Made by a program: the position numbers and the translations under genes | Shown here: positions 53,749-64,000 of the stretch, piece after piece | Layout of the letters: every line of letters begins with the position of its first letter | Numbering within the stretch: the stretch's first letter is position 1 | Assembly: GCA_032768795.1 (NCBI GenBank) | Contig: CP136490.1 | Coordinates: 1,054,001 to 1,118,000 of the forward strand | Direction: 5' to 3' | DNA from: Tremella fuciformis | Taxonomy: Eukaryota; Basidiomycota; Tremellomycetes; Tremellales; Tremellaceae | Length of the DNA stretch: 64,000 nt | Notes under the pieces: generated by a model | Told to the model about the DNA's origin: nothing | What the model saw: only the letters and a program-made list of their open reading frames with translations | Database searches by the model: none

Positions 53749-54328
53749 ATGCAGGCGCTCAAGAACCTCCTGTCCACTCCGAAATCTCCTTCGACACACA
53801 TCATGTCGCGCCCCGCTTACCTGTACAAGATCACGCCGCACTCGTCGGTCGACGCACGGTGAGCCGATCCCTCCCGCCTGTGGGAGGGGCAGAGGCTGAC
53901 TGAATGCAGTTTCACCTTCCCCATTCCTGTGCCGGCGAGCCACGAGCTCACGCTGCCTCAGCTCGACTACGACGACGGATTCGTGCACACGTCTTCGGCG
54001 CTGCAGGTGCCGGACACGCTGCGGCTGTTTTTCAAGGACTCCCCGCAGGTCTGGCTGTACCGCATGGACGTTGCGCGGCTGAGCAACTGGCGCAAGATCG
54101 ATTGGGTCGAAGGGACGGGCGTCAAGTCGACAGCATCGGGTGGGTCGGACGAGGACAGACAGATCTGCGGGTGACTGATCCGCAGCGCCCATGCACGTAT
54201 GCGCCCATCTGCACCGCCCGTGGCTGAAAGGAGAGGAGATCGAGAGCGTTTTATCCGTCGCGCAGCAGGGAGGCTCATGGGAGGAGGCGTTGGAGAGTCC
54301 CGAGGTCAAGCAGTGGCTCAAGCAATGA
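53749..54328 (+). CDS. DUF952-family protein
   Basis: Exons 53749-53858, 53910-54139 and 54186-54328 (introns 51 and 46 nt) give 160 aa. The start of the family core YLYKITP is at residue 24. YDDGFVHTSSALQVPDTLRLFF and WLYRMDVARLSNWRKIDW follow, then the HLHRPW motif after the last intron. DUF952 proteins are small, widespread in bacteria and fungi, and of unknown activity. The second ATG (53803, MSRPAYLYK) is an equally good start for the domain, and the first would add an 18-residue leader. Confidence 0.85.
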
Positions 54329-54450
54329 AGTCATGCCGTTCACGACTGACGACGACACACATCCAAGCGCTCCATGACGGTCGCGAAGGAATGCATACAA
54401 AGTTGTTGTACGGTCGTGAAGTCATTAGGTGTCGAGAGTGGACGAAGGTT

Positions 54451-55730
54451 CTAATCCATCTCCATCATCTCCACATCGTCTGCAGCTGGGGCTAAGGATG
54501 CTGCGCCGCTGGATATGCCCTCATCCATGCTCATCCCCAGGGATGTCTCCTCGTCTTCATCCAGCTCTTCGAACCGACCTTCGTCTCCTGTGCGAAGCTC
54601 CGGCTGTCCTTGCCAGGCCCTGACTACTTCCTGCCATTCCGGCGGCAGAGTGACGGGCTGGTACAGGACCAAGCCTTTCTCTTGATGCGCTGCCGGGAAA
54701 GGAAACGGATGCAGATTGTCTTTCTGCGCTTTGAGAAGATGGGTAAGCAGGGAAGGGGAAAGGGTGAAGCCTTGCAGACCCGGCTGTTCAAGTTGCCGTC
54801 GTGTAGGCGAATCATCCTCCAAGGAGACGTGAGATGAAGTCGGAGAGGGAGTGTCTTCGAGAGAGGTGATTACAATGCCTGGAAGATCAGCTGAGTGATA
54901 CTGGGCGCAGACCGGAGTAGCTAACGATCTTTCTCCGGTTCAAACCACCTTGTCTTGCTCCGGTCTCCCTCCATGTCGATATCAGTCGTCATACGCCGCT
55001 TGGCAGCATGTCTCGCCGACATCTCGACCTCTTCGTCGTCCTGATCATGGCGCTTCTTGCCTCTCGGCCGATCGGTCACATCCTCCACGTTCAGGTCGTA
55101 CCCTCGCGGGCCTCTCGCTGGCGTATCATGCGGCTGATGTACCTCACTGGCCTGCTGTGCCGGGCCCCAGAGACGCGACGGGGGCTGGAAGGTGCTTGCC
55201 GAGTCGTGTGATCCTGTGGAGGAGGCCGAAGAGCTGGAAGCGGTGTGGACGCGCAGCTTGGGTCTGCGTTCTCGCGTGCGATCGGAGATGTCCTCGACTT
55301 CGAGATCAGAGGCGGTCCGTCTGGGCATATCATCATCGTCGACATCGTCGTGCATGGAAGCGGCCGCTTGGCTCTCGGCATAGGTCGGCAGTGGGGACTC
55401 GCCCCTCGGCGGTCGCGGGCTGATGGACAGGCCAGAGAAGCCATTGGCGAGGTTCGGTCTTCTGCGCTTAGCCTGGGGGGTGAGATCCGGGTCAAGAGGG
55501 GAAGAGGGGGTCGGGGACCAAGCCGTCGTCGAGGACGCGGCCGCGAAAGGGGACGAGTGGGTTTGGGCGGGCGTCGGCGAGTCTCCATCTGCGCGGCGTT
55601 TGCGCGCCGGCGTCCATGCTTGGAAGGGCGAGGGGGAAGGCGACGACATGCCTGCGAAGGGCAACGGCAGTGCCGGTGACGGGTGGGGCAGACCAGGGGC
55701 AGCGACCGTCATTGTTCCTCCGACGTCCAT
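54451..55730 (-). CDS. Disordered, probably nuclear protein of unknown function
   Basis: Exons 55730-54926 and 54890-54451 (35-nt intron) give 414 aa. It has several short basic clusters (PARKRRADG, AKRRRPNL, HAAKRRM) that could be nuclear localisation signals, and a repeated motif (VEDISDRTRERR at about residue 142, VEDVTDRPRGKKR at about 222). The C-terminal half has a helical block (LSPSLLTHLLKAQKDNLHPFPF, then LVLYQPVTLPPEWQEVVRAW) and an acidic tail. I recognise no domain. Confidence 0.75.
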
Positions 55731-56017
55731 CCCGAGGTGTTTGGCGAACGAGAGGGAAGCAGACGAGAGGATGAAGACATTGTAGCAGGTGGATAGATGG
55801 AACAGCTACTTTAAGGAGCGGGGGGTGAAAGGCGACCGCTACGATGCTTCTGGAAGCGCGCCGAAAGGCGGTCATCACCGGCTAATCAGAACCGGCCACC
55901 GCGGTCGGGGCATTAGTAGAATATGCTAATACTCGCGTGACCCATTAGCCAATGGCGACCCGACGTGCTCCCATACAGCAATGCAACATGAATACAACAA
56001 GATGCCCAGCCCAGTGT
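55731..56017. promoter_or_regulatory. Promoter of the gene at 55730 and 3' flank of Nbp35
   Basis: 287 bp with no coding signal. Both neighbours are on the minus strand. Confidence 0.4.
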
Positions 56018-57120
56018 CTATGCGTCTCCCAGGAGCTCCCTGACCCGCTGTACAATGTCCAGATAAGCTGTCGTGGCTGGACTGTCGGGATACTCGTCCA
56101 GGAAGCTCATTCCCTGATCGCCCGTCATCCCTATCCGGGGATCGAGCGGGACCCGTCCAAGCAGCTCAATGCCCAGCTCCTTGCCCATGGCCTCGGCGCC
56201 GCCAGTCGTCGGTGCAAAGATCTCGCTGGAGCCCTTGCAGCTGGGGCACACAAACCCGGCCATATTTTCCACCAGTCCCAGAATAGGGATGCCGACTTTG
56301 CGGCAGAAGTCGATCTCTTTGCGCACGTCCTGCAAGGCAACCTCCTGCGGAGTCGTGACCAGGATTGCGCCGTCGATACCTGCCTCCTGGAGATACTGTA
56401 CGATCGAAAGATGCTCGTCGGACGTGCCGGGCGGTGTGTCAACCACGAGGTAATCGAGGTCGCCCCACTCGACGTCCTTCAAGAACTGCTTGATCAGGCC
56501 GTTCTTCTTTGGCCCGCGCCAGATGACAGCGTCTGATGAGGATGGCAGGAGGAAGCCGATGGACATGACGGCGAGGTTGTCGAGTGCGTAAGCGGGGGAC
56601 CAGCCGGATGCAGAGGTATGGATGGTGGAGTTGGACAGCCCCATGAGGAGGGGTATTGAGGGACCGCAGATGTCGACATCCATAATCCCAGCCTCGTGAG
56701 TCAGCATAGATTTAGCCAGTTTTCATTGCTTGCTGACCTGGCAATCCTCATCTGCAGCGAGGGCCCAAGAGAGTCCAGCGGTGAAGGTGCTCTTCCCCAC
56801 TCCGCCTTTCCCAGAGAGCACCAACACCTTGCGCTTCACCTGACTCATCCTCTCCCGTATGAAGGGCAGATCTGGATCTGGGCCTTTCGGCCCCTCTGCG
56901 CAGACGGCCTGATTCGGGCACCCCTCACACGCATCCGCCTTGCCAGCCATGGAGGACTCGACCCCCTTGAACAGTCAGCACAGTGGCGGGAGCGGAGAGT
57001 CAGGATGCGTACCGGGCAGTGTTCAGGCGCATCTTCGGGTACTGTGGAGGGAAGCACAGTCGATGAGGGTGCTATTGGTACCGGCGTAGGCGGTGGGAGG
57101 GGTCTGTGAACAGCTATCAT
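56018..57120 (-). CDS. NBP35: Cytosolic Fe-S cluster assembly scaffold ATPase Nbp35
   Basis: Exons 57120-57013, 56965-56738 and 56692-56018 (introns 47 and 45 nt) give 336 aa. Nbp35 with Cfd1 forms the scaffold on which cytosolic and nuclear iron-sulfur clusters are built. The N-terminal cluster site is complete: [26 protein letters not shown], split by the first intron. The P-loop GKGGVGKST, the [13 protein letters not shown] region, [12 protein letters not shown] and the C-terminal CPSC pair that bridges the dimer are all present. This is an essential, conserved host gene in normal form. Confidence 0.96.
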
Positions 57121-57483
57121 GGTGTATGGAGATGATTGAAAAGCAAGAAAGCACTTGACTGACTTTTTTGCCACCGCTGAATTCGGCCGGGCGAAGCTCT
57201 CCTATCAAAGTGTCTACAAATGGAATGACACCTGATCTTGCTTCATTGAGACGTCGGAGGACGATACATGCAGGTTGTTGTATGTGGTGGAATGCTACTG
57301 AGCTACTGCGCGAGGTCTACTGCATGTGCACCGCCAAGATGGCCAGTGGCATCGGTGACATCGAGCAATGAGATCCAATAATCCCTCCGCGGGCGCAACC
57401 CATCGTGCCCAAAGGGTTCGTGACTGGTGTGTTTCATAAGAGTGGCGCAGGTTCTGCAGAAAGCACCATGACTGGCAGGCGTT
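57121..57483. promoter_or_regulatory. Promoter of Nbp35 and 3' flank of the sterol oxidase gene
   Basis: 363 bp between two minus-strand genes. No coding signal and no clear motif are seen. Confidence 0.4.
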
Positions 57484-58867
57484 CTACTCCAGCTTGCCCT
57501 TTGGCACACCCTCCATGCCACCTTTGCCCCAACCCATGGCCGCGATCCTCTCGGCGCGAAGACCCTCCTTTTCGACTTCCTCCAGCTCGCGAGCCATCGT
57601 GGCATCCCGATCCTTGGCCGCAGCGGCAGCGACACGCGCCTTGTAGGCGTGGTACTACACCATCAGTCCGAATGCGACGAAGTTGCAGTCGGCAAATCAC
57701 CTTGTTGTCCGTGCCCAGGCAGTAGTCCCACCATCGGAAACTGGTCGAATAACAGTTCACGAATGCCTGATGCGTTAGCGATCATGAGCAGTGCATTTGT
57801 GCACAGCAAACACACTTGGTGATGGAAATCGTGGTGGTCTGCGCCGGCCCAGAAGGGAAGGAAGTGACGAAGGGACCACGGGAAGTCGTAGCCGGAGTGA
57901 GCGTCGACCGCTTGGAAGAGTCGAAGAGTGACCCAAATGTATACGGTGAGGATGTGGAGGTCATTGCGGAACAAGCAGTAGAGGAAAGGTCCCGAAATGG
58001 TTCCCTGAGCAAGAATCATGACCTCAAGTGGATGAGCGTATTCAGCCGCCTGGAACTGTCAGACATCGCAACGACATTGCCGGACGAAGGCAACTCACCA
58101 AGCCAATCGGTGCCGAGAACTCGTGGTGCAGCTTGTGGATGTTCTTGTACAGCGGGCCCCAGTGCAAAGCTCGGTGGGCCCAGTAATGGAACATGTCCTC
58201 GAACACGAAGAAAAAGGCGATTTGGGCGGCCATCAGCCAGATGGGCGAGAATGGCACCTCGTACGTCGCCATGCCGAAGTAGCAGCAGATGGGGTGGAAG
58301 GCGAGAATTAGGGGCGCTTCGCATGTGAAGTGAGTGAGGAGGACGACTTTGGTGCATTTGAGGATCTGGGCCGTGGACACGCTCTTCCCCTACGACCAGT
58401 CAGATCAGACCGCAGCAGCTGGAATTCTCGACTCACAGGCTGGAGCTTCCATTTGCGGAAGAAGGGCATCGCATCGACGATGAGCCAGGGGATAGCACGA
58501 CCAAAGTAGACGAGCTGCGAGTCAGCTTCTCGCCCATGCTCCTACGAGACCTTTGCCACCGAGTGGCAGCGTCTCGGCAGATCGACCGATCCCCACGCGT
58601 TCCAGTTCACTCGCACATCGACGCAGCTTCGCCTGGCAGATAACAACTCACCTCGTGCATCAAGAAGCTCATGACACCTGTAGCGATCACGGGGTTGCCC
58701 ATCCAAATATAGTAGGATGCCCAGGTGCGTTCCAGCCAGCCCAAGTCTTCAAGATCGAGCCCGCCGTAGAGGCTGTTCTGGGTAGTGGTGGCATTCGAGA
58801 CGGTGAACTGCTCCGCCACAACAGGCAGAAGCTTGTGAAGGTAGTCGACCGCTACTTGAGCTGCCAT
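57484..58867 (-). CDS. ERG25: C-4 methylsterol oxidase (Erg25-like)
   Basis: Exons 58867-58652, 58514-58437, 58389-58099, 58049-57816, 57766-57701 and 57654-57484 give 351 aa. The enzyme removes C-4 methyl groups in ergosterol synthesis at the ER with a di-iron centre. The histidine boxes are all seen: [24 protein letters not shown] and HHDFHH. Membrane helices flank them ([28 protein letters not shown]). The N-terminus [21 protein letters not shown] is typical. The C-terminus is a charged helix ending GVPKGKLE, longer than in yeast. The first intron is unusually long for this region (137 nt), the other four are 46-49 nt. Confidence 0.94.
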
Positions 58868-59354
58868 ATTGTCGATCTGGCGCGAGCCGGAAATACCGGG
58901 TTGGGGAGGAAGGAAGACGCGCCGAAGGGTGTTTGAGCGGTGAGGAAGCGGTCGATGGCGTATGTCTCGACGTGAGGCCGTGGAAGGAGCTCAGAAAGAG
59001 AGCGGTCTGAGGACTCCTGGTCTATATATCTATTGTCGATGTGTTGTTGCAAAGGAATGAAAGAGGTGGAACGAGTGCGGTCGACTTTTCTGTTGGACCG
59101 AGCCAGGTTATCGTTCGATGCCTCGCTGCGAAAACATGAAGCCTTTAGGGACGGGGCCAAAGCGCGTGGGATCGGCCGAGGCACGTGGCGCAATACATGG
59201 GCGAGTCTTGGGAGGTCACTCTTCCCCCACAAGAACGCGTACCCAGCCGACGCATATGCATACTTGTCTTACATTCTGCACCAGATAGCGTCAAGATCGC
59301 TCAACCGTACTCCACATTGCAAGATACTGGAAGATGCAGAAGATGTCCTTTCGC
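58868..59354. promoter_or_regulatory. Promoter of the Erg25-like gene
   Basis: 487 bp with no supported gene. A TATATATC stretch near 59020 lies about 150 bp upstream of the start codon on the minus strand. Confidence 0.4.
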
Positions 59355-61164
59355 CTACCAGTTCATCGCTCCCTCAATGATGCCCGTCAACTGTTCGCGC
59401 TCCTCAGTCTTGTCGTCCTTGCTGAGCAGCGGGGCGAGATCGAGGACACGTCGCTGAGGCAGACACCCCTCCACCAGCTGCACGTCAGCTCGAGACTGCA
59501 CTGCTCTGGTGCGAAACTCACGGGGGCAACGTCTTGGTTTGTGTATCCAACCTTGCTCAGACCGCGTGGGACCTCGACGATGTCCAAGAACTTGCGGATC
59601 TCATCTCGCAGAGCCGAGCCCACATCCTCATCCCTGACTCTCGTAGCTTCGTGTGCCCGATCTTTACCCAAAAAGACCTGGAGGGCTTCACGGTGACGCT
59701 GAGGTGACGAAGGAGCAGTGAAGTGGAACACAGACGGCGAAGTGAGCGCAACGGCCACGCCGTGAGGAATCAGGGGGATGTTGGGGTTGTACGAAGGGTG
59801 GTGGTACTGCAGCTCCTTGGGACGTCCCTTGTTGAGCGACGAGATGGGATAAGAGGCTGCGTGGCAGAGATGAACGCCGGCGTTGCCGAATCCGATACCC
59901 GCCGTAGACGCGGCGAGAAGCATCTGAGCACGGGCCTCTTCATCTCCGAAGGGGTCTTTGGCGATACGGGGCAGGTATTTGATGGTGGTCTCCAACGCCC
60001 AGCGGGAGAAGATGTCCGAGAGCGGGTTAGAGCCCTGATAAGCTGGTCGGTTGATCGGATTGGTAGGGCGAGGTGTGCGCTCGTAGTACGGAACGGCGGT
60101 CCAGCCTAGCTGTCAGCGACACTCGCGGTCTGGCCAGAGGACGCTACTCACTCTCGAGAGAGTGGAAAAGGACATCGAGACCGGCGGCGATGGCCACTTC
60201 CTTGGGGCAAGTAGCGGTATTGTTGAGGTCGACGATACCCAGAGTTGGCTTGAGCGCTCTGCTCGCAATGCCCGTCTTGAATGACTTGGAAGGGATATCA
60301 AGAATGGCCGTCCCGGTCGTCTCCGATCCAGTGCCCTGTATGTCAGTGTCCATAGAGGACCGCGGGCATCTTTACATACTGCCGTAGTGGGAACTAGCCG
60401 TCAGCGACTAGTATCAAATGCAATACGGGAAGGGGTACTCACTGCAGACTAGCGGGCTGAGCTTTTTCTCGATGGGCTTTCCCCTCCCGATGGGCGCATT
60501 GATGAACTCGTACAGGTCGGCATTCGGATAGTTGGTAAACAGATTCGCAGCCTTGGCTGTATCCATAGAGGACCCGCCGCCCACGGCGAGGAAGTGCGTC
60601 AGGGAAGAAGATCGCGCGAAGTCAATAGCATCCTGCCAGCTCGACTCGGTAGGCTCGACCGAGACCTTGTCCCACAAGACAAAGTTCAAGCCCTCGCGCA
60701 CGAGACTCTCCTCGACGACCTTCATCACGTCGAGCTTGGCCACATTGGGATCGGTGAAGACACCAATCTTGGCCTGGCTTCGCTCGGCAGCAGGCAGCTG
60801 CTTGATCATGTTGGCAAAATCCATACCGACCTCGCGGGTAGCGTGCGAGCCGAAGCGCAGGTTGGACGCCGCCATCTGGTGCAAGTCAGCCCCTCCTCTC
60901 CCTAAGAGAGAGCCTCACCTCAAAGGCATAGTCGGCATCGCCAGGCGGCGGGCCAAGATTGACATCGAGCGGGGTGGCCATCCCCCGCCGCCCGCCCGTC
61001 TGGAAAGCAGGCAGATCGTGCCCGCAGCCAGGACCGTGAACGTGGGTGTGCGGCTGGTGAGCATTGTGGTTGAGCGCCGAATGGGTGCGACCGCATCCCC
61101 TGCAGCCCTGGTTGGCAGTCAGGCTCAGCAGGCGGACGATGGATGCTCGGGAGGCGGGAGCCAT
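59355..61164 (-). CDS. Mitochondrial hydroxyacid-oxoacid transhydrogenase (iron-type alcohol dehydrogenase)
   Basis: Six exons (61164-60919, 60875-60443, 60393-60380, 60335-60152, 60105-59522, 59477-59355) give 527 aa. The third is a 14-nt microexon that supplies PTTA of the conserved IPTTAGTGSETTG block. The enzyme (ADHFE1/HOT in animals) transfers hydride between 4-hydroxybutyrate and 2-oxoglutarate. Family blocks are FLAVGGGSSMDTAKAANLF, GIVDLNNTA, LDVLFHSLESWTAVPYYERTPRP and GFGNAGVHLCHAASYPISS with metal-binding His, and the end is GIIEGAMNW. The N-terminus (MAPASRASIVRLLSLTANQG) looks like a mitochondrial presequence. Confidence 0.93.
60380..60393 (-). other. 14-nt microexon of the transhydrogenase gene
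   Basis: TTCCCACTACGGCA is bounded by CTAG upstream and GTATGT downstream on the minus strand. It is needed to keep frame and to complete the catalytic-site block. The flanking introns are 49 and 44 nt. Confidence 0.85.
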
Positions 61165-61596
61165 CTTGAGTATTCGAGACGGGGCGGACGCTTCTCGTTG
61201 TCGGCGGTCTTGGTGTGCTGGACGTTTACAGCGCCCTCAGAGTGACAATCTCGGATTTCGCTGTGCGCGCTCGTCTTGGGGTGACTGCTAATCACTGGTG
61301 TTATGCTTCGACGACGACTGAGCACTCGCATCCACACGAGAATAAGAAGCGAGCGAGCCGGCGCATCTGTGGTGGCCCAGCTCCGGGCCGGTTTCCGGCA
61401 CTTCCACAGAGGATGGTTTAACCGGCTCAACTTGTAATGACTCACCCGATCCCTAAATCTCGGCACGAGATTCGCTCAAAGCTCTTTGCATAATTCATCT
61501 GTCATCACACGGAGACTCACTACAACGGGAGAAGGGGGGTGGGCAGGGACAACACACAGCAACAATATATATATACGAAGATATTTCACACTTCCC
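61165..61596. promoter_or_regulatory. Promoter of the transhydrogenase and 3' flank of the DUF1776 gene
   Basis: 432 bp, both neighbours on the minus strand. An ATATATATA run is at about 61565-61573, close to the DUF1776 stop codon. No gene is seen. Confidence 0.4.
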
Positions 61597-63304
61597 TCAG
61601 TTGGACGACTCGAGACCCACCCATGAGCTGTCTACCCATGAACCGTCAAGACCGCCGCTACCGCTACCCTCGCTCTCGGCAGCCTGTCCAGACGAGATAC
61701 TGGCATGGGTATGGATCGAGCTGGTCAAGTCTTCCTCGTGGTCTGAGCTCGATGCCGAAGCGGTCGCCTTGTTGTGCAGGGACGCTGACGGTGTCGAAGG
61801 CACAGAAGCAGCCTTCGGAGGTGTGGCTGGCAACGGACCCGTGGCGCTAGGCAGTGCGGGCAAGATGGGCAAGAGTCGCCCGAGCAGCACAGGGTGAAGT
61901 CTGGACAGGACCAAGGGGAACCAGGAGAGCTGGCCGAGCGAGAACCAGTCTCCGTGCCGCCGTTTCACTACGCGAAGGAAACCACGTTCGAAGGTCGCGT
62001 ACTCCTTGCCGGCCTTGCCGATTCCCAAGTGACCCGTCAGACGAGCGTACAGACCGGTGAACGAGCCGATAAGGAAGTCTTTGATGAAGGATGCCTTCTG
62101 TTTGGCCGAGGTGTTGCGCAACTGCAGTCGTGCTTGCTCGCGTCTGCTGAGCGGCTTGGCGCTGAGAATCGCAGGCATAGTGGGGAGAATGATGTCGCCC
62201 ACGAATACCGAAACGATCTTGGCTCTGGACGAGACCGCAAGATTCTGCGACAACAACCTGTGAGTGGTCGTGAGAACTTGAGACGCGAAAGTGTCTGGCG
62301 TAGCCAGGACCGAGGTGGACGGGTAGAGCGTGATGAGCTTCGGGACTCGACCGTTGGCGTTGGGCGCGAGCAGAGTCGGCAAAGCCGGTAGGGCGCCTGG
62401 CTGGGAAGGCGGAGATGGATTGAGCGGATACAGAGAGACGAAGGCATGGATGTGGGGCACATGGGCCGGATGAGGGTTGTAAGGATCGGAAGGAGTGTCA
62501 CGACCGAAGGCCGGGTATCGAAGGGTCAGAGTTGCCAGGAGTGACCGGTGGAAGGGAGGGAAAGTCGCCGACTGCCATCAGCTCAGGCTCTGGAGTGATC
62601 GGACAACACACATCCTCCGGGTCGTAGATGAGAACGCGAAGAGATGATCGCTCCTCCAGAGCAGACAGCTTTCGCTCCAACAGCTCAGCCTCCTTAACCT
62701 GTGGCACCGCGATCAGGACGATGTAGCCGGCCTTCAGCAGACTGGCGGCGAGAGGAATGAGGATAGGTGGCAGAGGCGACGGAGCGAGCAAGACTGGCGG
62801 TCAGCCAGAGCATCGAGATCAGCCATGACCTACCAATAGCCTCCTTGAGCATCCCATCTTCTACTCTGCCGCGCGTCGAATAATGCCCCAATCGGTAATC
62901 CCTGACACCGCGTCGGAGGAGGAACGCGCCCAGTCCGAGACCCACAGTCATGCTCAGCGCCAGGCCACCCACGGCATACGGGTGTCGATGAGCGGCTTTG
63001 TTCGCCTTGTTGCACAGCGATACGGGCATCGGCGGCACAGGCGGAGGCGGCGGAGGCAGCTCCTTGCCGAGGAAAGGAGGGAAGGGGATGGATATGCTAG
63101 GCGGGCCGTGGATGTTGAGTGACTCGACTGCACGTAAGCGACACACGCCCTGCATACTCGTCGAGAGGAAGGCAGCGCACATATCTCGTTCGATACCCTC
63201 TCCATCGTTTCGAGCATCTTGTACGGCAGGTCGTGTAAGTTGGTCGGAACCTGGTCCTCGAGCCACTCTTCGAGCTGATCGAGAAAGCTATTCTCGGGCG
63301 ACAT
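61597..63304 (-). CDS. DUF1776-family (SDR-like) membrane protein
   Basis: Exons 63304-63158, 63122-62834, 62793-62612 and 62571-61597 (introns 35, 40, 40 nt) give 530 aa. The start MSPENSFLDQLEEWLEDQV is followed by a Pro-rich patch and one membrane segment (YAVGGLALSMTVGLGLGAFLL, about residues 95-115). The DUF1776 core follows: LPPILIPLAASLLKAGYIVLIAVP, HIHAFVSLYPLNP, LITLYPSTSVLATPDTFASQVL and FVGDIILPTMPAIL. The C-terminus is Ser-rich. The family is fungal and resembles short-chain dehydrogenases without a clear active site. Yeast YLR426W is a member and its role is unclear. Confidence 0.85.
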
Positions 63305-63673
63305 CGTGCGAGGCTCAGCACTGCTGGCAATATGTAAGTGGGTCAAGGTCGTGCCCTCCCTGAGGGCCAGTCTTTGTACTTCGGTCACTCGGCGGACGAG
63401 AGGACAACGCTCAGGTGTCGTTGGGGTTTAGCGTACTCGTAATGGGACCGGCAGAGCGCAGCGAGCGGCAAAGCTTGCAACGACGCGGAGACGAGCCGGC
63501 GGCGGCCGCTTAGACAGTAATCGAGCCCCTCGTTAGCCACATGGCGATATACAGGGAGGAAATGACGTATTGCTCCAGGCCGCATCCAACTGGCACAAAG
63601 AAATAGTGGACGATGCGTCTGTCTTGCTATTCTCATTATCTCCCGTCTGACGACCCGTGACGATCATAACAGC
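63305..63673. promoter_or_regulatory. Divergent promoter region
   Basis: 369 bp between the DUF1776 gene (minus) and the small basic protein gene (plus). No coding signal is seen. Confidence 0.45.
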
Positions 63674-63992
63674 ATGTCTGCCCCCGAGCCCACCGGGACT
63701 CGTCAGCGAACGAACAAGACCGACAAGAAGGAGGATGAGGCTGCCAACCCGTAAGCGTGCCACAGCTCGACGTTCCGTCTCTTGCTGATGATGCAGGGCC
63801 TCCTTGTCTGCTGACCCGACGAAGAAGGTCCCGCGGAACAAGCCTCATGTCAAACCCCCATTCATCGACATGTCCATGAACCGATTGTGAGCGTGACAGA
63901 CGTCTCTCACCCTTTACATGACCCATTGCTTCACTGCAAATCTCCCCGACAGCATCAGCGCAGCCGAGACAGCTGCAGGGGACGGGGTCTGA
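63674..63992 (+). CDS. Small basic protein of 68 aa, unknown
   Basis: Exons 63674-63750, 63797-63886 and 63953-63992 (introns 46 and 66 nt, GT-AG) keep a single frame to a TGA at 63990-63992. The protein has a charged N-terminus (RQRTNKTDKKEDEAANP) and a compact motif KPPFIDMSMNRFISAAETA. I do not recognise it. The consistent splicing and the non-random C-terminal motif argue that it is real. A later exon beyond the window cannot be excluded. Confidence 0.6.
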
Positions 63993-64000
63993 TTTGAGGA

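Overview
The window is nuclear DNA of a filamentous or yeast-like fungus, most likely a basidiomycete. Genes are dense and spliced by many short GT-AG introns (mostly 35-60 nt). They match fungal families: a membrane glutaredoxin, an Erg25-type sterol oxidase, Nbp35, a DUF1776 protein, a GPI-anchored cupredoxin and a CENP-B-type HTH protein. The mobile elements are also fungal: a Helitron with a TET/JBP-like oxygenase, Copia elements and a chromodomain Gypsy element. Species cannot be told from the sequence alone. All intron models were made by eye by keeping frame and family similarity; none was tested on RNA.

Left third (1-12.5 kb). The 3' end of a low-complexity host gene is followed by an autonomous Helitron. 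Its RepHel protein (about 1716 aa in four exons) carries Cys-rich zinc fingers, a HUH/two-Tyr rolling-circle nuclease and a PIF1-like helicase. Tail to tail with it, on the minus strand, lie a TET/JBP-like 2OG-Fe(II) dioxygenase and a Lys/Glu-rich coiled-coil protein, which look like cargo. A disordered host protein follows (10.7-12.2 kb).

Middle (12.5-31.1 kb) is a three-level nest of retrotransposons. Copia-1 (122-bp LTRs) is split by a Ty3/Gypsy chromovirus on the minus strand (404-bp LTRs, ACCTG target duplication). One LTR of that Gypsy is in turn split by Copia-2 (318-bp LTRs, TCTCA duplication). All open frames are intact and the paired LTRs look identical, so the nest is young. The Gypsy element is the most unusual object here. 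Next to its LTR it has a primer-binding site that exactly complements the predicted start of its own transcript. Between pol and the far LTR, on the opposite strand, it carries a four-exon gene with its own TATA box that encodes a Cys6 zinc-cluster-like protein. The 9-bp word CTCGTCGAG/CTCGACGAG is strongly enriched across Gypsy and Copia-2, in both LTRs and coding sequence, but not in Copia-1, the Helitron or host genes.

Right half (31.1-64 kb) is mostly ordinary host sequence. In order it holds a helical-repeat mitochondrial candidate, a Grx6/7-like glutaredoxin, a convergent pair (D-2-hydroxyacid dehydrogenase and Gfo/Idh/MocA oxidoreductase), a 3.7-kb gene-poor gap with a stack of hairpins, a CENP-B-type HTH protein, a cupredoxin, and a tRNA-Lys(UUU) candidate with an apparent 4-nt intron. 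After these come a Ser-rich membrane protein, a GT4 glycosyltransferase, a DUF952 protein, a disordered nuclear-type protein, Nbp35, Erg25, a hydroxyacid-oxoacid transhydrogenase with a 14-nt microexon, a DUF1776 protein and a small basic protein.
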